64,000 nucleotides of DNA from Bradyrhizobium sp. RD5-C2 (GTDB lineage: Bacteria > Pseudomonadota > Alphaproteobacteria > Rhizobiales > Xanthobacteraceae). Numbering within the stretch: the stretch's first letter is position 1; every line of letters starts with the position of its first letter. Shown here one piece after another: positions 1 through 8,587 of the stretch. The notes beneath the pieces are model-generated. The model was not told the origin of the DNA. It saw nothing but the letters and a program-made list of their open reading frames with translations, and made no database searches. The position numbers and the translations under genes were made by a program. The stretch lies in the NCBI RefSeq assembly GCF_019972155.1, contig NZ_BOVL01000007.1:124001-188000 (forward strand), in the 5' to 3' direction.

Positions 1-356
1 ATCCGGTGCCGATCCATACCGATCCCGTCGCGGCTGCGGCGGGCCCGTTCGGCGGCCTGATCGCAAGCGGCTTCAACACCATCGCGATCTATCAACGGCT
101 CGTCGTGGAGGCGATCTGGACCAAGGTGGCGGGCATCGTCGGGCGGAGCTTCGAGATCCGTTTGCCGAGCCCTGTCCGCCCGGGCGCCACGCTCACCGGG
201 CAATCCCGGATCCAGAAGATCACCATCAGACCGGAGCGGCGCGACGCCGTCGTGATCTTCAAGACCGAGCTCGTCAACGACGAGCAGCGCCCCGTCCTTG
301 TCCTGGTTCTCGATGCGCTGATCCACATGCGGCCGGCGGAGCAGCAGCGGACATAA
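1..356 (+). CDS. MaoC-like hotdog dehydratase, C-terminal part (5' truncated by window edge)
   Basis: This is the end of a gene that enters from the left; the frame is open back to base 3, so the GTG at 6 is not a real start. The visible part begins P-I-H-T-D-P and continues with G-P-F-G-G-L-I-A-S-G-F, the signature of the MaoC/(R)-specific enoyl-CoA hydratase hotdog fold; the His lies where the catalytic His of the D-x4-H pair sits. The last ~50 residues form the alternating beta strands of the fold. Such proteins hydrate or dehydrate acyl-CoA thioesters. The exact substrate cannot be read from this fragment. Confidence 0.75.
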   Translation, partial: PVPIHTDPVAAAAGPFGGLIASGFNTIAIYQRLVVEAIWTKVAGIVGRSFEIRLPSPVRPGATLTGQSRIQKITIRPERRDAVVIFKTELVNDEQRPVLVLVLDALIHMRPAEQQRT

Positions 357-501
357 CCTCTGCCAGGATCGATCTGGCCGCCCGGCAATGCTGCGGCTAC
401 CATGGCAAGCCTGCCCCGAACTGGGCGTATCAATGACGTCGTCCTGATATGGCCGGACCGCCGGGCGGCAAATTCGTCGATACGGTTGCAAGACGGATGG
501 T

Positions 502-930
502 GTGGGCGTGAAGCGCAGCAAGCAGACGCGCGGCGAGATCGAAGCCAAGCAGCACAAGGCTGAGGAATGGCGTCGCACGCTGGCTCAACGCGCCGCCGAA
601 CGGCTGCGCATGCGCGACTACAAGATCGCGCTGGCGCGCGACGAGGTTCCGGTGGTCACGAGCCAGCTCGCACCCACGAACAGCTATTCGATTCCTGATT
701 TCGTCGAACGCGGAACCTATCGGCCCGAGCCGTTCGTCTGCAAGGATTGCGGCGTTGCCGAGGTCTGGACGCCGTTGCAGCAGAAATGGTGGTACGAGAC
801 TGCCAAGGGCGACGTGTTCACCAAGGCCGTGCGCTGCCGGGCCTGCCGCACCAGGGCGCGCGCACGCAAATCCGCCGCCCGCCGCGTGCATCTGGAAGGG
901 CTCGCGAGGAAGAAGCCTTCTGCCACGTAG
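502..930 (+). CDS. Zinc-ribbon domain protein
   Basis: The 142-residue protein has a basic, Arg/Lys-rich N-terminal half that is probably helical, and a C-terminal zinc ribbon. Two Cys pairs are visible, C-K-D-C near residue 81 and C-R-A-C near residue 111, about 30 residues apart with W-W-Y between them, as in the zf-trcl probable zinc-ribbon family. The start used is GTG at 502; a second in-frame GTG at 508 is equally possible and no strong ribosome-binding site decides. The function is unknown; the charged tails suggest nucleic acid or ribosome contact, which is inference only. Confidence 0.7.
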   Translation: MGVKRSKQTRGEIEAKQHKAEEWRRTLAQRAAERLRMRDYKIALARDEVPVVTSQLAPTNSYSIPDFVERGTYRPEPFVCKDCGVAEVWTPLQQKWWYETAKGDVFTKAVRCRACRTRARARKSAARRVHLEGLARKKPSAT

Positions 931-1131
931 CGAGCCGTTGCGCCTCGCGTCGGCCACTTACACACAGCGATGGATCTGGAACCCGCGCGCACGCGGTCAA
1001 TGCGTCGCGCGTGCGGAACGTTTCGTGGCCTGATCGGTTCGAGACTTCGAAGCCTCCGGCGAGGGGTGCGGGCGGGGAGGAACCAGCCAGGGAAACATCC
1101 AAGGCCGGAACCAACAAAGAAGGAACAGCGG

Positions 1132-1425
1132 ATGAAGCTCAATTCCACGCAAGTCAAGCAGACCATGACGCAACTGAACGCGCAGGTGCTTCCGGATGAT
1201 CATCCGGCGGTGGCGCAGCTGAACAGCGTGTTCGGCGAGCACACATTCTTCGTCGACACCACGGGGCTCAAGGTCCTCGAACCCGCCCAGAGCTCCGACA
1301 TGTCGGGGCAGACCGGTGAGGTGGTTAGCCTTGCCGAGTGGAGCGATCCGGAGCTGACGTCGCTGCGGCCGCACGAGCCCGAACCGACCGGCGTGCTCGT
1401 CACGATTGAACCCAGCAAGCACTAA
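1132..1425 (+). CDS. Conserved hypothetical protein, 97 aa
   Basis: The ATG at 1132 is preceded by AAGGA at about 8 bases, which decides this start over longer readings of the same frame. The product is small, acidic and without signal peptide or membrane segment, and no known domain was recognised. It carries a T-F-F-V-D-T-T-G-L-K-V-L-E core, resembling small Bradyrhizobium proteins of unknown role that follow the same pattern. The next gene may begin just inside or just after its 3' end. Confidence 0.6.
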   Translation: MKLNSTQVKQTMTQLNAQVLPDDHPAVAQLNSVFGEHTFFVDTTGLKVLEPAQSSDMSGQTGEVVSLAEWSDPELTSLRPHEPEPTGVLVTIEPSKH

Positions 1426-1597
1426 CGCGATTCAATCGGATCATGCTCTGAGTGCCGCATCGAGCGGCACCGCAATCGGCCTTCTTGATGGCGACAGTCT
1501 CCAACGTCACATCAAGAGGTGTCGAAAGTCACATGGCAAATCAGCGCCGCCTGCGTATGCATCGGTTCGAGATGGGTATCCAGGCGGTGAGGGCCAG

Positions 1598-1969
1598 ATG
1601 GGGATCGTGCGGCGCTGGAGCTCTGACGAGGACGAGAAGCTCAGAGAACTCGCCAGGGCCGGCAAGAACGCTCTCGAGATCAGCAACGAACTGACCCGCA
1701 GCGCATCGGCCGTGCGCCGCCGCGCCGAGGTGCTGTCGGTCCTCATTATGGCCAAGGCGTTTCGCGCGCGCCCCTCGCATGTCGCCACCCATCTCGAAAG
1801 GGTCGCGATCGACGCGATCCGACATCGCCGGCCGTTTCCCGCGGGCGTCGGCCCCAGCACCATTGCCGGAATGATCGAGAAGGGCTGGATCCTGCCGGAG
1901 ATGGGGCGGAAATATCGCGTCACCGATGCCGGCGTGGAGGCCGTGCGCCGGAAGATCCCGAGCGGGTGA
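1598..1969 (+). CDS. SANT/Myb-like HTH small DNA-binding protein
   Basis: The 123-residue product opens R-R-W-S-S-D-E-D-E-K-L-R-E-L and continues with a helix pair ending A-S-A-V-R-R-R-A-E, the pattern of a SANT/Myb-type or GcrA-like helix-turn-helix, so DNA binding is likely. The C-terminal half (from about residue 60) reads like a small winged helix, with a V-T-D-A-G-V-E-A-V-R motif near the end. ATG 1598 has GAGGG upstream and starts right at the domain. An in-frame ATG at 1406 would overlap the previous gene and add 64 residues without recognisable structure, so it was not used. Confidence 0.6.
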   Translation: MGIVRRWSSDEDEKLRELARAGKNALEISNELTRSASAVRRRAEVLSVLIMAKAFRARPSHVATHLERVAIDAIRHRRPFPAGVGPSTIAGMIEKGWILPEMGRKYRVTDAGVEAVRRKIPSG

Positions 1970-2120
1970 GGGCAGCGCAGCAACGGTTCGTGCCAGCCGG
2001 ACTATTTGGGGCCGGCTGCAAGATTCTGCGCCCGAGACGGATGTCCCATCCGTTCAATCATCGGAGGCGCGACGACCGGAGTCTCCGCGTGTCCCTCCAG
2101 CCGTCCGTGTGATTGCGCCG

Positions 2121-2897
2121 ATGCTCAACGCTCAGTTTGCTCCAGCCGACCGGTACCAGCGTTTCGCCGATCTTGCGCCGTTCGTTCGTGAGGTGATCGG
2201 CACCATCGCGGCATTGACCTCGGCTCAGCGGCTGGACGTGGAATTCCTCGAAAGGGAATTCATCCCTGCGCTTGGTCTCAACGATGAGCTTCTGCGTGAG
2301 CAGCCGCCGGAGCTTGCGCCGTATTTCGGCAGGGGCCTCCACCTCTGGCAGTATCCGAGCCAGCTCGCGCCGTATCTGGCCTGGCTTGCGCGCAACGCGT
2401 CCGGCATTTCCTCCTACATGGAAATCGGCTGCCGCTGGGGCGGCATGTTCATCCTGGTTACGGAGTGGCTGAGGCACAGCGGCGCTGACCTCAAGACCGT
2501 GATCGCACTCGATCCGATCGCGCCGACGCCCTTCATCTCGACCTATTTCGATCTGCTGCAGGAGCAGGCGTCCATCGAGCCGGTCTACATACAGGACTTT
2601 TCGACCTCACCGCTGGTCGCCGTCCATGTCGATCGGCTGAGGCCCGACTTCGTTTTCATCGACGGCGATCACAGCCTGCGCGGTGCGCTGCAGGATCACC
2701 TGCTGGTGCGCTCTCACGCCAGCATCATCGTGCATCATGACATCCACTCGCAGGCCTGTCCGGATACGACGTTGCTCTGGAAGGCGCTGAAGGAGTTCGA
2801 GGCACCTGGCTTCGATACGTTCGAATTCATCAGCCAGTATCCGTCCGTCAACGGATCGTTCCTCGGCATCGGCGCAATGAAGCGGCGGCAAGCCTGA
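2121..2897 (+). CDS. Class I SAM-dependent methyltransferase-like protein
   Basis: The Rossmann core is visible: Y-M-E-I-G-C-R-W-G-G near residue 97 is the SAM-binding glycine motif, I-A-L-D-P follows after strand beta 2, and F-V-F-I-D-G-D-H-S is the post-motif typical of the Methyltransf_24/CmcI-like group, where Asp and His often bind a metal. V-H-H-D-I-H near residue 205 is a further metal-site candidate. The frame is open back to 1926, overlapping the previous gene; ATG 2121 was chosen because residues before it are low-complexity. No clear ribosome-binding site is seen for either. The substrate is unknown. Confidence 0.65.
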   Translation: MLNAQFAPADRYQRFADLAPFVREVIGTIAALTSAQRLDVEFLEREFIPALGLNDELLREQPPELAPYFGRGLHLWQYPSQLAPYLAWLARNASGISSYMEIGCRWGGMFILVTEWLRHSGADLKTVIALDPIAPTPFISTYFDLLQEQASIEPVYIQDFSTSPLVAVHVDRLRPDFVFIDGDHSLRGALQDHLLVRSHASIIVHHDIHSQACPDTTLLWKALKEFEAPGFDTFEFISQYPSVNGSFLGIGAMKRRQA

Positions 2898-2906
2898 GCT
2901 GTTGCC

Positions 2907-3299
2907 CTAGCTGGCGCGCGGTGCCGAAGCAGACGCACCGTTGACTGCACGCGGCGAGGGGCGGCGCGTCTCCAGGTACGAATTGCCCCAGACCCACAGC
3001 GACCGGATGACCGGCTCGAGCGAGCGCCCGAGCGGCGTCAGCGAATATTCGACGCGCAGCGGCACCTCCGGATAGATCTCGCGGTGGATCAGATCTGCGG
3101 TTTCGAGCTCGCGAAGTTGCCGCGTCAGCATGCGCTGCGAAATCCGCGACAGTCGCCGCCCGAGCTCGTTGAAGCGGATGGTGTCGCCGAGCAGGTGATA
3201 GAGGATCACGGCTTTCCACTTGCCGTCGATCAGATCGAGCGTCGCCTCGACGGGGCAGCCGGCCGCACAGTCATAGCTCTTCGCATCAAGCTCTTTCAT
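2907..3299 (-). CDS. HxlR family transcriptional regulator
   Basis: The 130-residue protein has the full HxlR winged helix: a Cys near the N-terminus (Y-D-C-A-A-G-C-P-V), then G-K-W-K-A-V-I-L-Y-H-L, F-N-E-L-G-R-R-L, I-S-Q-R-M-L-T-R-Q-L-R-E-L-E and the wing ending V-E-Y-S-L-T-P-L-G. The extra Cys pair at the N-terminus is common in redox or aldehyde-responsive members of this family. It is divergent from the secreted MRJP-like gene, with about 150 bases between them, so that gene is its most likely target (inference). Confidence 0.9.
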   Translation of the reverse strand: MKELDAKSYDCAAGCPVEATLDLIDGKWKAVILYHLLGDTIRFNELGRRLSRISQRMLTRQLRELETADLIHREIYPEVPLRVEYSLTPLGRSLEPVIRSLWVWGNSYLETRRPSPRAVNGASASAPRAS

Positions 3300-3449
3300 G
3301 GTTCACTCCCTGATACTACCGGACATTCCTGTGCGTAATTGTCAGCACCCAAATTAGCGCGCAACGTCGATCCCGCAAAGCCGAACCTTGCCGATCAAAG
3401 CGAGTCCGGCGCGCAACGACATATCAACCATAACAGGGAGGGGACCCGC

Positions 3450-4568
3450 GTGAAGCGAGAGATTTTGTTGATCGCCGCGATGACGGCGAGCGTATTGCTA
3501 TCGAGTGCGCGTGCGGATGAGGCGGTCCGTGCCGAGATCGTGGCGCGGTTGCCCGAGTCGGTCGGCAACATCGCCATCACGCCGGATAACCAGCTCATCT
3601 TCAGTCATCACCCGTTCTTCAGTCCCGAGATCAGGGTCGCCAAGCTGACGTCGCCGACGACGTCGCAGCCATTTCCAAGTGCGGAGTGGAATACGCCGCG
3701 GAAAGGCACCGACCAGTATCTCGACAATGTGCTCGGGCTCAGGTCGGACGAGAATGGCGTGGTGTGGATCATCGACATGGGATTCCGCACCAACATCACG
3801 CCCAAGCTGGTTGGGTGGAATACCCGCGGCGACAAGCTCGAGCGCATCTACTACATGCCCGATCCGGTCACGCGGCCGGGCTCGCAGCCGCAGGACATCG
3901 TGATCGACCAGAAGCATCGCAAGTTCTACATCGCCGACGAGAATATCGGCCCGGGCGGCGACGGATCGCATGCCGCGATCATTGTCATCGATATGGATAC
4001 CGGACGCGCCAGGCGCGTGCTTGACGGCGACCGCTCCACGATTCCCGAAGACCTGCCGATCACGGTGGACGGCAAGGATCTCACCGTGTCGGGCAAGGAC
4101 GGCAAGCCGTCCATCATCAAGGTCGGCTGCGATGGCATCACCATGGATGTGAGGTCGGAGTGGGTCTATTTCGCGCCGCTCAGCGGCCGCTCGATCTACC
4201 GCGTGCGCGTGGCCGACTTGAATGACGAGAAGCTGACACCAGCCGAGCTCAGCGCCAAGGTCGAGCGCTATTCAGACAAGCCCAACAATGGCGGGCTCTC
4301 GATCGACTATGCCGGCAATCTGTATCTCACCGCGGTCGAGAGCAAGTCGGTGGGCGTCGTCGGAACCGATCGCAAATATCGCACCTATTTGAGCGATGCG
4401 GAGATGGTCTGGCCTGACGGGATCACGGCGTCGGCGGACGGCTACATGTACGTATCGGCGTCGCAGATCTCTGCGGCCGGGATGTTCCACGGCGGCAAGG
4501 GCGAGAACAAGGCCCCGTATCTGATCTATCGCTTCAAGCCGCTCGCGGCAGGCTACGTCTCGCGATGA
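3450..4568 (+). CDS. Secreted major royal jelly/yellow-family beta-propeller protein
   Basis: GTG 3450 follows an AGGGAGGGGA ribosome-binding site; longer readings to 3339 lack one. Residues 1-22 form a signal peptide (K-R-E, hydrophobic core, A-R-A-D cleavage), so the protein is periplasmic or secreted. The rest reads as a beta propeller of the MRJP/yellow family: repeated blocks such as N-G-V-V-W-I-I-D-M-G, P-Q-D-I-V-I-D and G-L-S-I-D-Y-A-G-N-L-Y-L-T-A-V-E. The length of 372 residues is usual. Bacterial members resemble lactonases or gluconolactonase-like sugar-binding proteins; the substrate is unknown. It is divergent from the HxlR gene. Confidence 0.8.
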   Translation: MKREILLIAAMTASVLLSSARADEAVRAEIVARLPESVGNIAITPDNQLIFSHHPFFSPEIRVAKLTSPTTSQPFPSAEWNTPRKGTDQYLDNVLGLRSDENGVVWIIDMGFRTNITPKLVGWNTRGDKLERIYYMPDPVTRPGSQPQDIVIDQKHRKFYIADENIGPGGDGSHAAIIVIDMDTGRARRVLDGDRSTIPEDLPITVDGKDLTVSGKDGKPSIIKVGCDGITMDVRSEWVYFAPLSGRSIYRVRVADLNDEKLTPAELSAKVERYSDKPNNGGLSIDYAGNLYLTAVESKSVGVVGTDRKYRTYLSDAEMVWPDGITASADGYMYVSASQISAAGMFHGGKGENKAPYLIYRFKPLAAGYVSR

Positions 4569-4594
4569 CCGCGCATCGCGCGTATTGACGACGA

Positions 4595-4622
4595 TCGCCC
4601 GACCTGCTCGCAGGCCGGGCGA
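4595..4622. terminator. Bidirectional hairpin terminator candidate
   Basis: The arms TCGCCCG (4595-4601) and CGGGCGA (4616-4622) enclose a second stem CCTG/CAGG with a CTCG loop and a one-base mismatch pair. It sits in the 63 bases between two convergent genes, the MRJP-like gene and alkB, and can serve both. No long T tract follows. Confidence 0.6.
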
Positions 4623-4631
4623 CACCTGCTA

Positions 4632-5777
4632 TCACGCGTTCGCCGGCCGGTCGCCCAGATTGAGCTTGCTCTTGTCGCCGCCGGCCCACGCCAATGTCTT
4701 CGGATCCATCACGCGGAACCAGAGCGGCGGGATCGCCGCAAGGCCGAACATGCCGGTGTAGCCGTTGGGCAGCCGCGGGATGTCGTCGAAATCGCGCAGC
4801 GACTGGTAGGGGCGCATCGGGTTGGCGTGGTGATCGGAATGACGTTGCAGATGGAACGTCATCAGGTTCGAGACGATGTGGTTGGTGTTCCAGGAGTGGC
4901 GCGGCTCGACCGCCTGGTAGCGGCCGTTCGGCAGCTTCTCGCGCAGCAATCCGTAGTGCTCGACATAATTGGCCTGGGTCAGCGCGTACCAGCCGAGGAA
5001 ATGGTGCGCGACGATGAACGGCGCGACCTTCCAGCCGAACAGCGCAATCAGAATGGCCGCGACGACGAGCGTCAGCGCAAAGCCCTGCAGGATCTCGTTG
5101 TTGACCGACCAGACCGGCTCGCCGCGCCGGGTCAGCCGCTCGGCCTCATTGCGCCAGCCGCGCTTGAAGGCGCCCGGCAGCTCGCGGGTGGCAAACGCAT
5201 AGATCGATTCACCGAACCGCGCGCTGGCGGGATCCTCGGGGGTCGCGACCCAGGTGTGATGGCCGCGATTATGCTCGACGCGGAAATGGGCGTAACCCAC
5301 CGCGCAGTTGGCGAGCATGCCGAACAAGATGTTGAGCCGGTCAGCCTTGTGGCCGAGCTCGTGCCCGATCAATAGCGCGCCGCCGTTGATGGTGCCAACG
5401 CCGAGCAGCAAAGCGACATAGGACCACCACGGCAGCTCCTGCGTGCCGAAGAACGCGATCAGGGCGACGTAGTTGATCCAGGGAAACACCACGGTGATGC
5501 GAGCAAGCCGCAGATAATAGGGATCGGCCTCCATCGCGGCGACCACTTCCGCGGGCGGATTGTGGGTGTCTTCGCCGAACAGGACATCGAGCAGCGGGAT
5601 CAGGATGAAGATGAACACGAACGGAATTAGCGTCACCAGCGGATTATGCGTCCGCAGGAAGAGCCAGTAAGACAACAGCGGGATCAGCGGCGGGATGAAC
5701 GAGAGCATCCACAGATAGCGCTTGCCGTCCCGGTAGGTGATGGTTTCGCCCGCGGTATTGGTGCCCGTGAAGATCAT
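4632..5777 (-). CDS. alkB: Alkane 1-monooxygenase (AlkB)
   Basis: This 381-residue integral membrane di-iron hydroxylase carries the three family His boxes in order: H-E-L-G-H-K, H-N-R-G-H-H and H-S-D-H-H-A-N-P, plus the conserved N-Y-V-E-H-Y-G-L between boxes two and three. It oxidises the terminal methyl of medium-chain alkanes or similar groups using rubredoxin and O2. Hydrophobic segments at about 25-60, 100-125 and 230-260 fit the usual six helices. ATG 5777 is preceded by GGAGGG; the frame continues upstream but without a start signal. Rubredoxin and rubredoxin reductase genes are not in the window. It is divergent from an AraC regulator that probably controls it. Confidence 0.93.
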   Translation of the reverse strand: MIFTGTNTAGETITYRDGKRYLWMLSFIPPLIPLLSYWLFLRTHNPLVTLIPFVFIFILIPLLDVLFGEDTHNPPAEVVAAMEADPYYLRLARITVVFPWINYVALIAFFGTQELPWWSYVALLLGVGTINGGALLIGHELGHKADRLNILFGMLANCAVGYAHFRVEHNRGHHTWVATPEDPASARFGESIYAFATRELPGAFKRGWRNEAERLTRRGEPVWSVNNEILQGFALTLVVAAILIALFGWKVAPFIVAHHFLGWYALTQANYVEHYGLLREKLPNGRYQAVEPRHSWNTNHIVSNLMTFHLQRHSDHHANPMRPYQSLRDFDDIPRLPNGYTGMFGLAAIPPLWFRVMDPKTLAWAGGDKSKLNLGDRPANA

Positions 5778-5931
5778 CGCATTCCCTCCAGCATCTCTTG
5801 TCGAGGCGGCGTTCGCCGTTGTTGCCCTGAGGATGCCGCGAGGCGGGCCTGCGCCGCCAGTTCCCAACAGGCCAATTTTGTGGCATTTTGCGCCAAGCGG
5901 CTGGACGTTCGCGAGGGAGGGCGCCAAGGCA

Positions 5932-6942
5932 ATGCAGGGATCGGAGGCCGATGCCCTTCGCACGCCGGTGTCCGTGAGCTATGCGCGGGCGCTGGTGCGG
6001 GCGTTTGGCAAGACGCGCGGCGAGCGCGACGAACTGCTGCAGGGCAGCGCAATCCAGCAGGACGTGCTCGACCAGCCCGGCGCCCACATGCCGGTGTCGT
6101 CGCTGGTGATGCTCGCCGCCAACATCACCCGCCGGCATGGCGAGCTGTGGCCACTGTCGGCCGCGGCGGTCTGGTCGACATCGCTGCAAGGCGCGCTCGA
6201 CGTCGCGACCCGGACGGCGCCGACCATCGCGGTTGCGCTCAACACCGGCGCGCGCTTCGGGTCGACCCGCGCGCCTTTCATCCGCAATCGGCTGCGCACA
6301 ACGCCGAGCTCGATCCAGATTGAAATCTCGCCTGCGGTGGCCATGGACGGCGCGCTGTGGCGCGCCGTGGCGCTGGCGGTCAGCCTCAACGTGCACGCGG
6401 TCTATGCGCAGCTGCTCGAGGATGCGATCGACCAGGCGACCTTGCAGTTTCCCTGGCCGCCGCCCGCGGGCGCGGAGCGGCTGATGCAGCATTATTCCTG
6501 CGCGGTGAAGTTCAACGCGGCCGCCTTCATCTTCGATGTGCCGAAGCAGCTATGCGCGCGGCCTTCGCCGTTTGCCGATCCGGAATTGCACGCCAAGGCG
6601 ATCGAAGCGCTCGAGGAAATCGAGAAGCCGCGCTCCGACACCGCGGCGCTGGCGCGGATCGTCGAGAGCCTGATTGCGGCGCGGCTGCCGCAGCGCCTCG
6701 GCGAGGAGGAAGCCGCGCGCCTCGTCGGCACCTCGCGGCGGACGCTGGTGCGGCGGCTGGCGGAGGCGGGCCGCGCCTTCCGGCCGCTGCTCGACGGCGT
6801 GCTGCGGGAGCGCGCGCGGACAATGCTCGCGGCCGATTCACAGTCGCGCGACGAGATGGCGGCCGCGCTCGGCTACACCGACGCGACGAGCTTCAGCCGC
6901 GCCTGCAGGCGCTGGTTCGGCGAGAAGAGCTTGCGCAGCTAG
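5932..6942 (+). CDS. AraC family transcriptional regulator (Arabinose_bd-type N-domain)
   Basis: The 336-residue product has an N-terminal domain of the Arabinose_bd/OruR type (about residues 20-205) and a C-terminal AraC double helix-turn-helix ending E-M-A-A-A-L-G-Y-T-D-A-T-S-F-S-R-A-C-R-R-W-F-G, the second-helix signature. ATG 5932 has GAGGG upstream; the frame runs back to 5737, which would place the start inside the alkB leader. Divergent placement 154 bases from alkB suggests that it activates alkane hydroxylase expression, as AraC proteins do for alkB in several proteobacteria. Its 3' end overlaps the convergent desaturase gene by 4 bases. Confidence 0.88.
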   Translation: MQGSEADALRTPVSVSYARALVRAFGKTRGERDELLQGSAIQQDVLDQPGAHMPVSSLVMLAANITRRHGELWPLSAAAVWSTSLQGALDVATRTAPTIAVALNTGARFGSTRAPFIRNRLRTTPSSIQIEISPAVAMDGALWRAVALAVSLNVHAVYAQLLEDAIDQATLQFPWPPPAGAERLMQHYSCAVKFNAAAFIFDVPKQLCARPSPFADPELHAKAIEALEEIEKPRSDTAALARIVESLIAARLPQRLGEEEAARLVGTSRRTLVRRLAEAGRAFRPLLDGVLRERARTMLAADSQSRDEMAAALGYTDATSFSRACRRWFGEKSLRS

Positions 6943-7793
6943 CTCAGCGGCGCGCTTTGGCGCGGCTGTGCAGGCTTTCCACCGTTCGACAGAGGTTGGG
7001 TGGCTGGTGGATCGTCGCGCTTGCGCTTCGCGGTCCATGCGACAAACGGGTAGGCCAGCAGCGCCAGGTAGCTGGAGGGCATTGGATGATCGACGCCAAA
7101 CGCCTTCGGATCCTGCCCCTTCGGAAGGTAGGCGCTCCCGAACAGCACATCATAGAACGAGAACAGCCCGGCGAAGTTCTTGTCTCTCGCTGCCGTGTCG
7201 CTGCTGTGGTGCCAGTGATGAAATTCCGGCGACACCAGGACGTGCCGCAGCGGTCCATAGTTCAGGCGGACATTGGCGTGAACCAGCCAGGCTTGCCAGT
7301 AGTAGACGAGCAGGTAGGTCCCGATCGCTTCCGTAGAGAAACCGAGCGCGTAAAGCGGAAACAGCGCGCCGGCCTTCATGAACGTCACGTCGAGCGGGTG
7401 CTGGTGAATCGCAGCGAGCCAATCCAGTTCCTCGACCGCGTGGTGAACGGAATGGATCTGCCACATCGCGGGCACGACGTGCAGGATGCGGTGCGTCCAG
7501 TAGACGCCGAGGTCGGCGATCAGGATCACAAGGGGCACTTGAACCAGATACGGAAGATCGCCGATCGTCTGCGTCACTGCCGCAGGCAGGATCGATTGAT
7601 TGACCAGAATGGCCGCCGTCATGATGGCGATCACACCGGCCAGCACCAGCCCGGCGTTGATGAACAGGAAGGCCATGTCGGTCAGCAGGCCACGCCTGAA
7701 AATCTTCTGAGGCCTCGCAGCGAACAGTCGCTCGAAAGGCACGAAGATCAAAACCGCCAGCAAAAGCTGAGTCAGTCCAAATAAATCGCGCAT
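6939..7793 (-). CDS. Sterol desaturase/fatty acid hydroxylase family protein
   Basis: The protein has 284 residues with at least four membrane helices (roughly 1-20, 38-62, 78-98, 140-165) and the three His boxes of the fatty acid hydroxylase superfamily: H-R-I-L-H, H-S-V-H-H-A-V-E-E-L-D-W and H-H-W-H-H, which bind a di-iron centre. Such enzymes hydroxylate or desaturate lipids at the membrane. The gene is convergent with the AraC regulator and overlaps its stop. The proximity of two membrane di-iron oxygenases (this one and AlkB) suggests hydrocarbon or lipid modification, but a shared pathway is not shown. Confidence 0.85.
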   Translation of the reverse strand: MRDLFGLTQLLLAVLIFVPFERLFAARPQKIFRRGLLTDMAFLFINAGLVLAGVIAIMTAAILVNQSILPAAVTQTIGDLPYLVQVPLVILIADLGVYWTHRILHVVPAMWQIHSVHHAVEELDWLAAIHQHPLDVTFMKAGALFPLYALGFSTEAIGTYLLVYYWQAWLVHANVRLNYGPLRHVLVSPEFHHWHHSSDTAARDKNFAGLFSFYDVLFGSAYLPKGQDPKAFGVDHPMPSSYLALLAYPFVAWTAKRKRDDPPATQPLSNGGKPAQPRQSAPLS

Positions 7794-7980
7794 TCAAAAT
7801 GGCCGCCTGAAATAGCGGTAGCCTATCACCTCGGCTCCCAACAGCGTCAATAGGAAGGAAAGCCCAAGCGCAAGAAGCGTTAAGCGAGAGCGTTAATCGG
7901 CCCGGTTCCAGGTCGCCGGGCACGGCAGGAAACCAGCCAAGTCCAGCGCCGCGGATCTTCGCGGTCGGGGAGATGCAGGT

Positions 7981-8136
7981 CTATTCCGGTGGTCGGGTCG
8001 ACCGCGCACGAGCCACGCCGGCATGGGCTTGCTTGCGGCGGATCAAGAGTCCTATGCCGCCGACGACCGCCAACAGTGCTCCGGCGATCATGAGCCAATG
8101 CGGCAATTGCAATGACAGCAAGAAGTCCTTTGCCAT
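7981..8136 (-). CDS. Small single-pass membrane protein, 51 aa
   Basis: The frame starts at the ATG complementing 8134-8136 and ends at TAG (7981-7983). The product begins M-A-K-D-F-L-L-S-L-Q-L-P-H-W-L-M-I and has one hydrophobic helix (about residues 14-33) followed by R-R-K and a polar tail. Only two bases separate it from the stop of the 49-residue gene upstream, so the two are surely co-transcribed and probably translationally coupled. The function is unknown. Confidence 0.6.
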   Translation of the reverse strand: MAKDFLLSLQLPHWLMIAGALLAVVGGIGLLIRRKQAHAGVARARSTRPPE

Positions 8137-8138
8137 TG

Positions 8139-8288
8139 TCACTCCAGGACGTCGTACTCAAATGCTATGCCCTCAGGGTCGTTTTCCTCTAGCCATTTTT
8201 CAGCGACTTCGATCGTTGCGAAGACCTTGATATGGTTCTCGTCGCCGACCTTTTTCGCTGCGTCCGTGTAGATCCAGACAGTTTTCAT
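8139..8288 (-). CDS. Small conserved acidic protein, 49 aa
   Basis: The product begins M-K-T-V-W-I-Y-T-D and ends D-P-E-G-I-A-F-E-Y-D-V-L-E, with A-E-K-W-L-E-E-N-D in the middle. This pattern recurs in many tiny Bradyrhizobium proteins of unknown role. Its ATG overlaps the TGA of the 66-residue gene upstream as ATGA, so translation is coupled. It is the second gene of a three-gene mini-operon. Confidence 0.7.
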   Translation of the reverse strand: MKTVWIYTDAAKKVGDENHIKVFATIEVAEKWLEENDPEGIAFEYDVLE

Positions 8289-8485
8289 CGCATCAACTCA
8301 AAAAGTCTGACCTCGCTCAACCGCAACCTGGTGCCGACAATGTGCTGCAGCAGCATATGTGGGGTGCCAACTGTGATCCGATCTCGTTGGATGTCGTCCT
8401 GCCCGGCGTAGTAAGCCTGCATGTCGGCACTAAACTGGCGGGCGACCTCCGGCGGGACCTCGATCGGCTTTCGGGGAATGGGCAT
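8285..8485 (-). CDS. Small conserved protein, 66 aa
   Basis: The first gene of the mini-operon encodes a soluble product beginning M-P-I-P-R-K-P-I-E-V-P-P-E-V-A-R and ending T-R-L-R-L-S-E-V-R-L-F-E-L-M-R. The pattern (a P-P-x-V-A-R start, a charged middle, and an L-R-L-x-x-V-x-x-x-F end) resembles a small family common in Bradyrhizobium. No catalytic motif is visible. The stop codon overlaps the next start (ATGA). The ribosome-binding site is weak. Confidence 0.65.
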   Translation of the reverse strand: MPIPRKPIEVPPEVARQFSADMQAYYAGQDDIQRDRITVGTPHMLLQHIVGTRLRLSEVRLFELMR

Positions 8486-8587
8486 GCCAGAGAGACAGGG
8501 ACCTTGGCTTTCGTCGGCGGTCGCGCATGAGCGGTGAAAGTTGTTGTGGCTCGCGACAGACCAAATCGTGTCAAGCCTATCTGCCGG

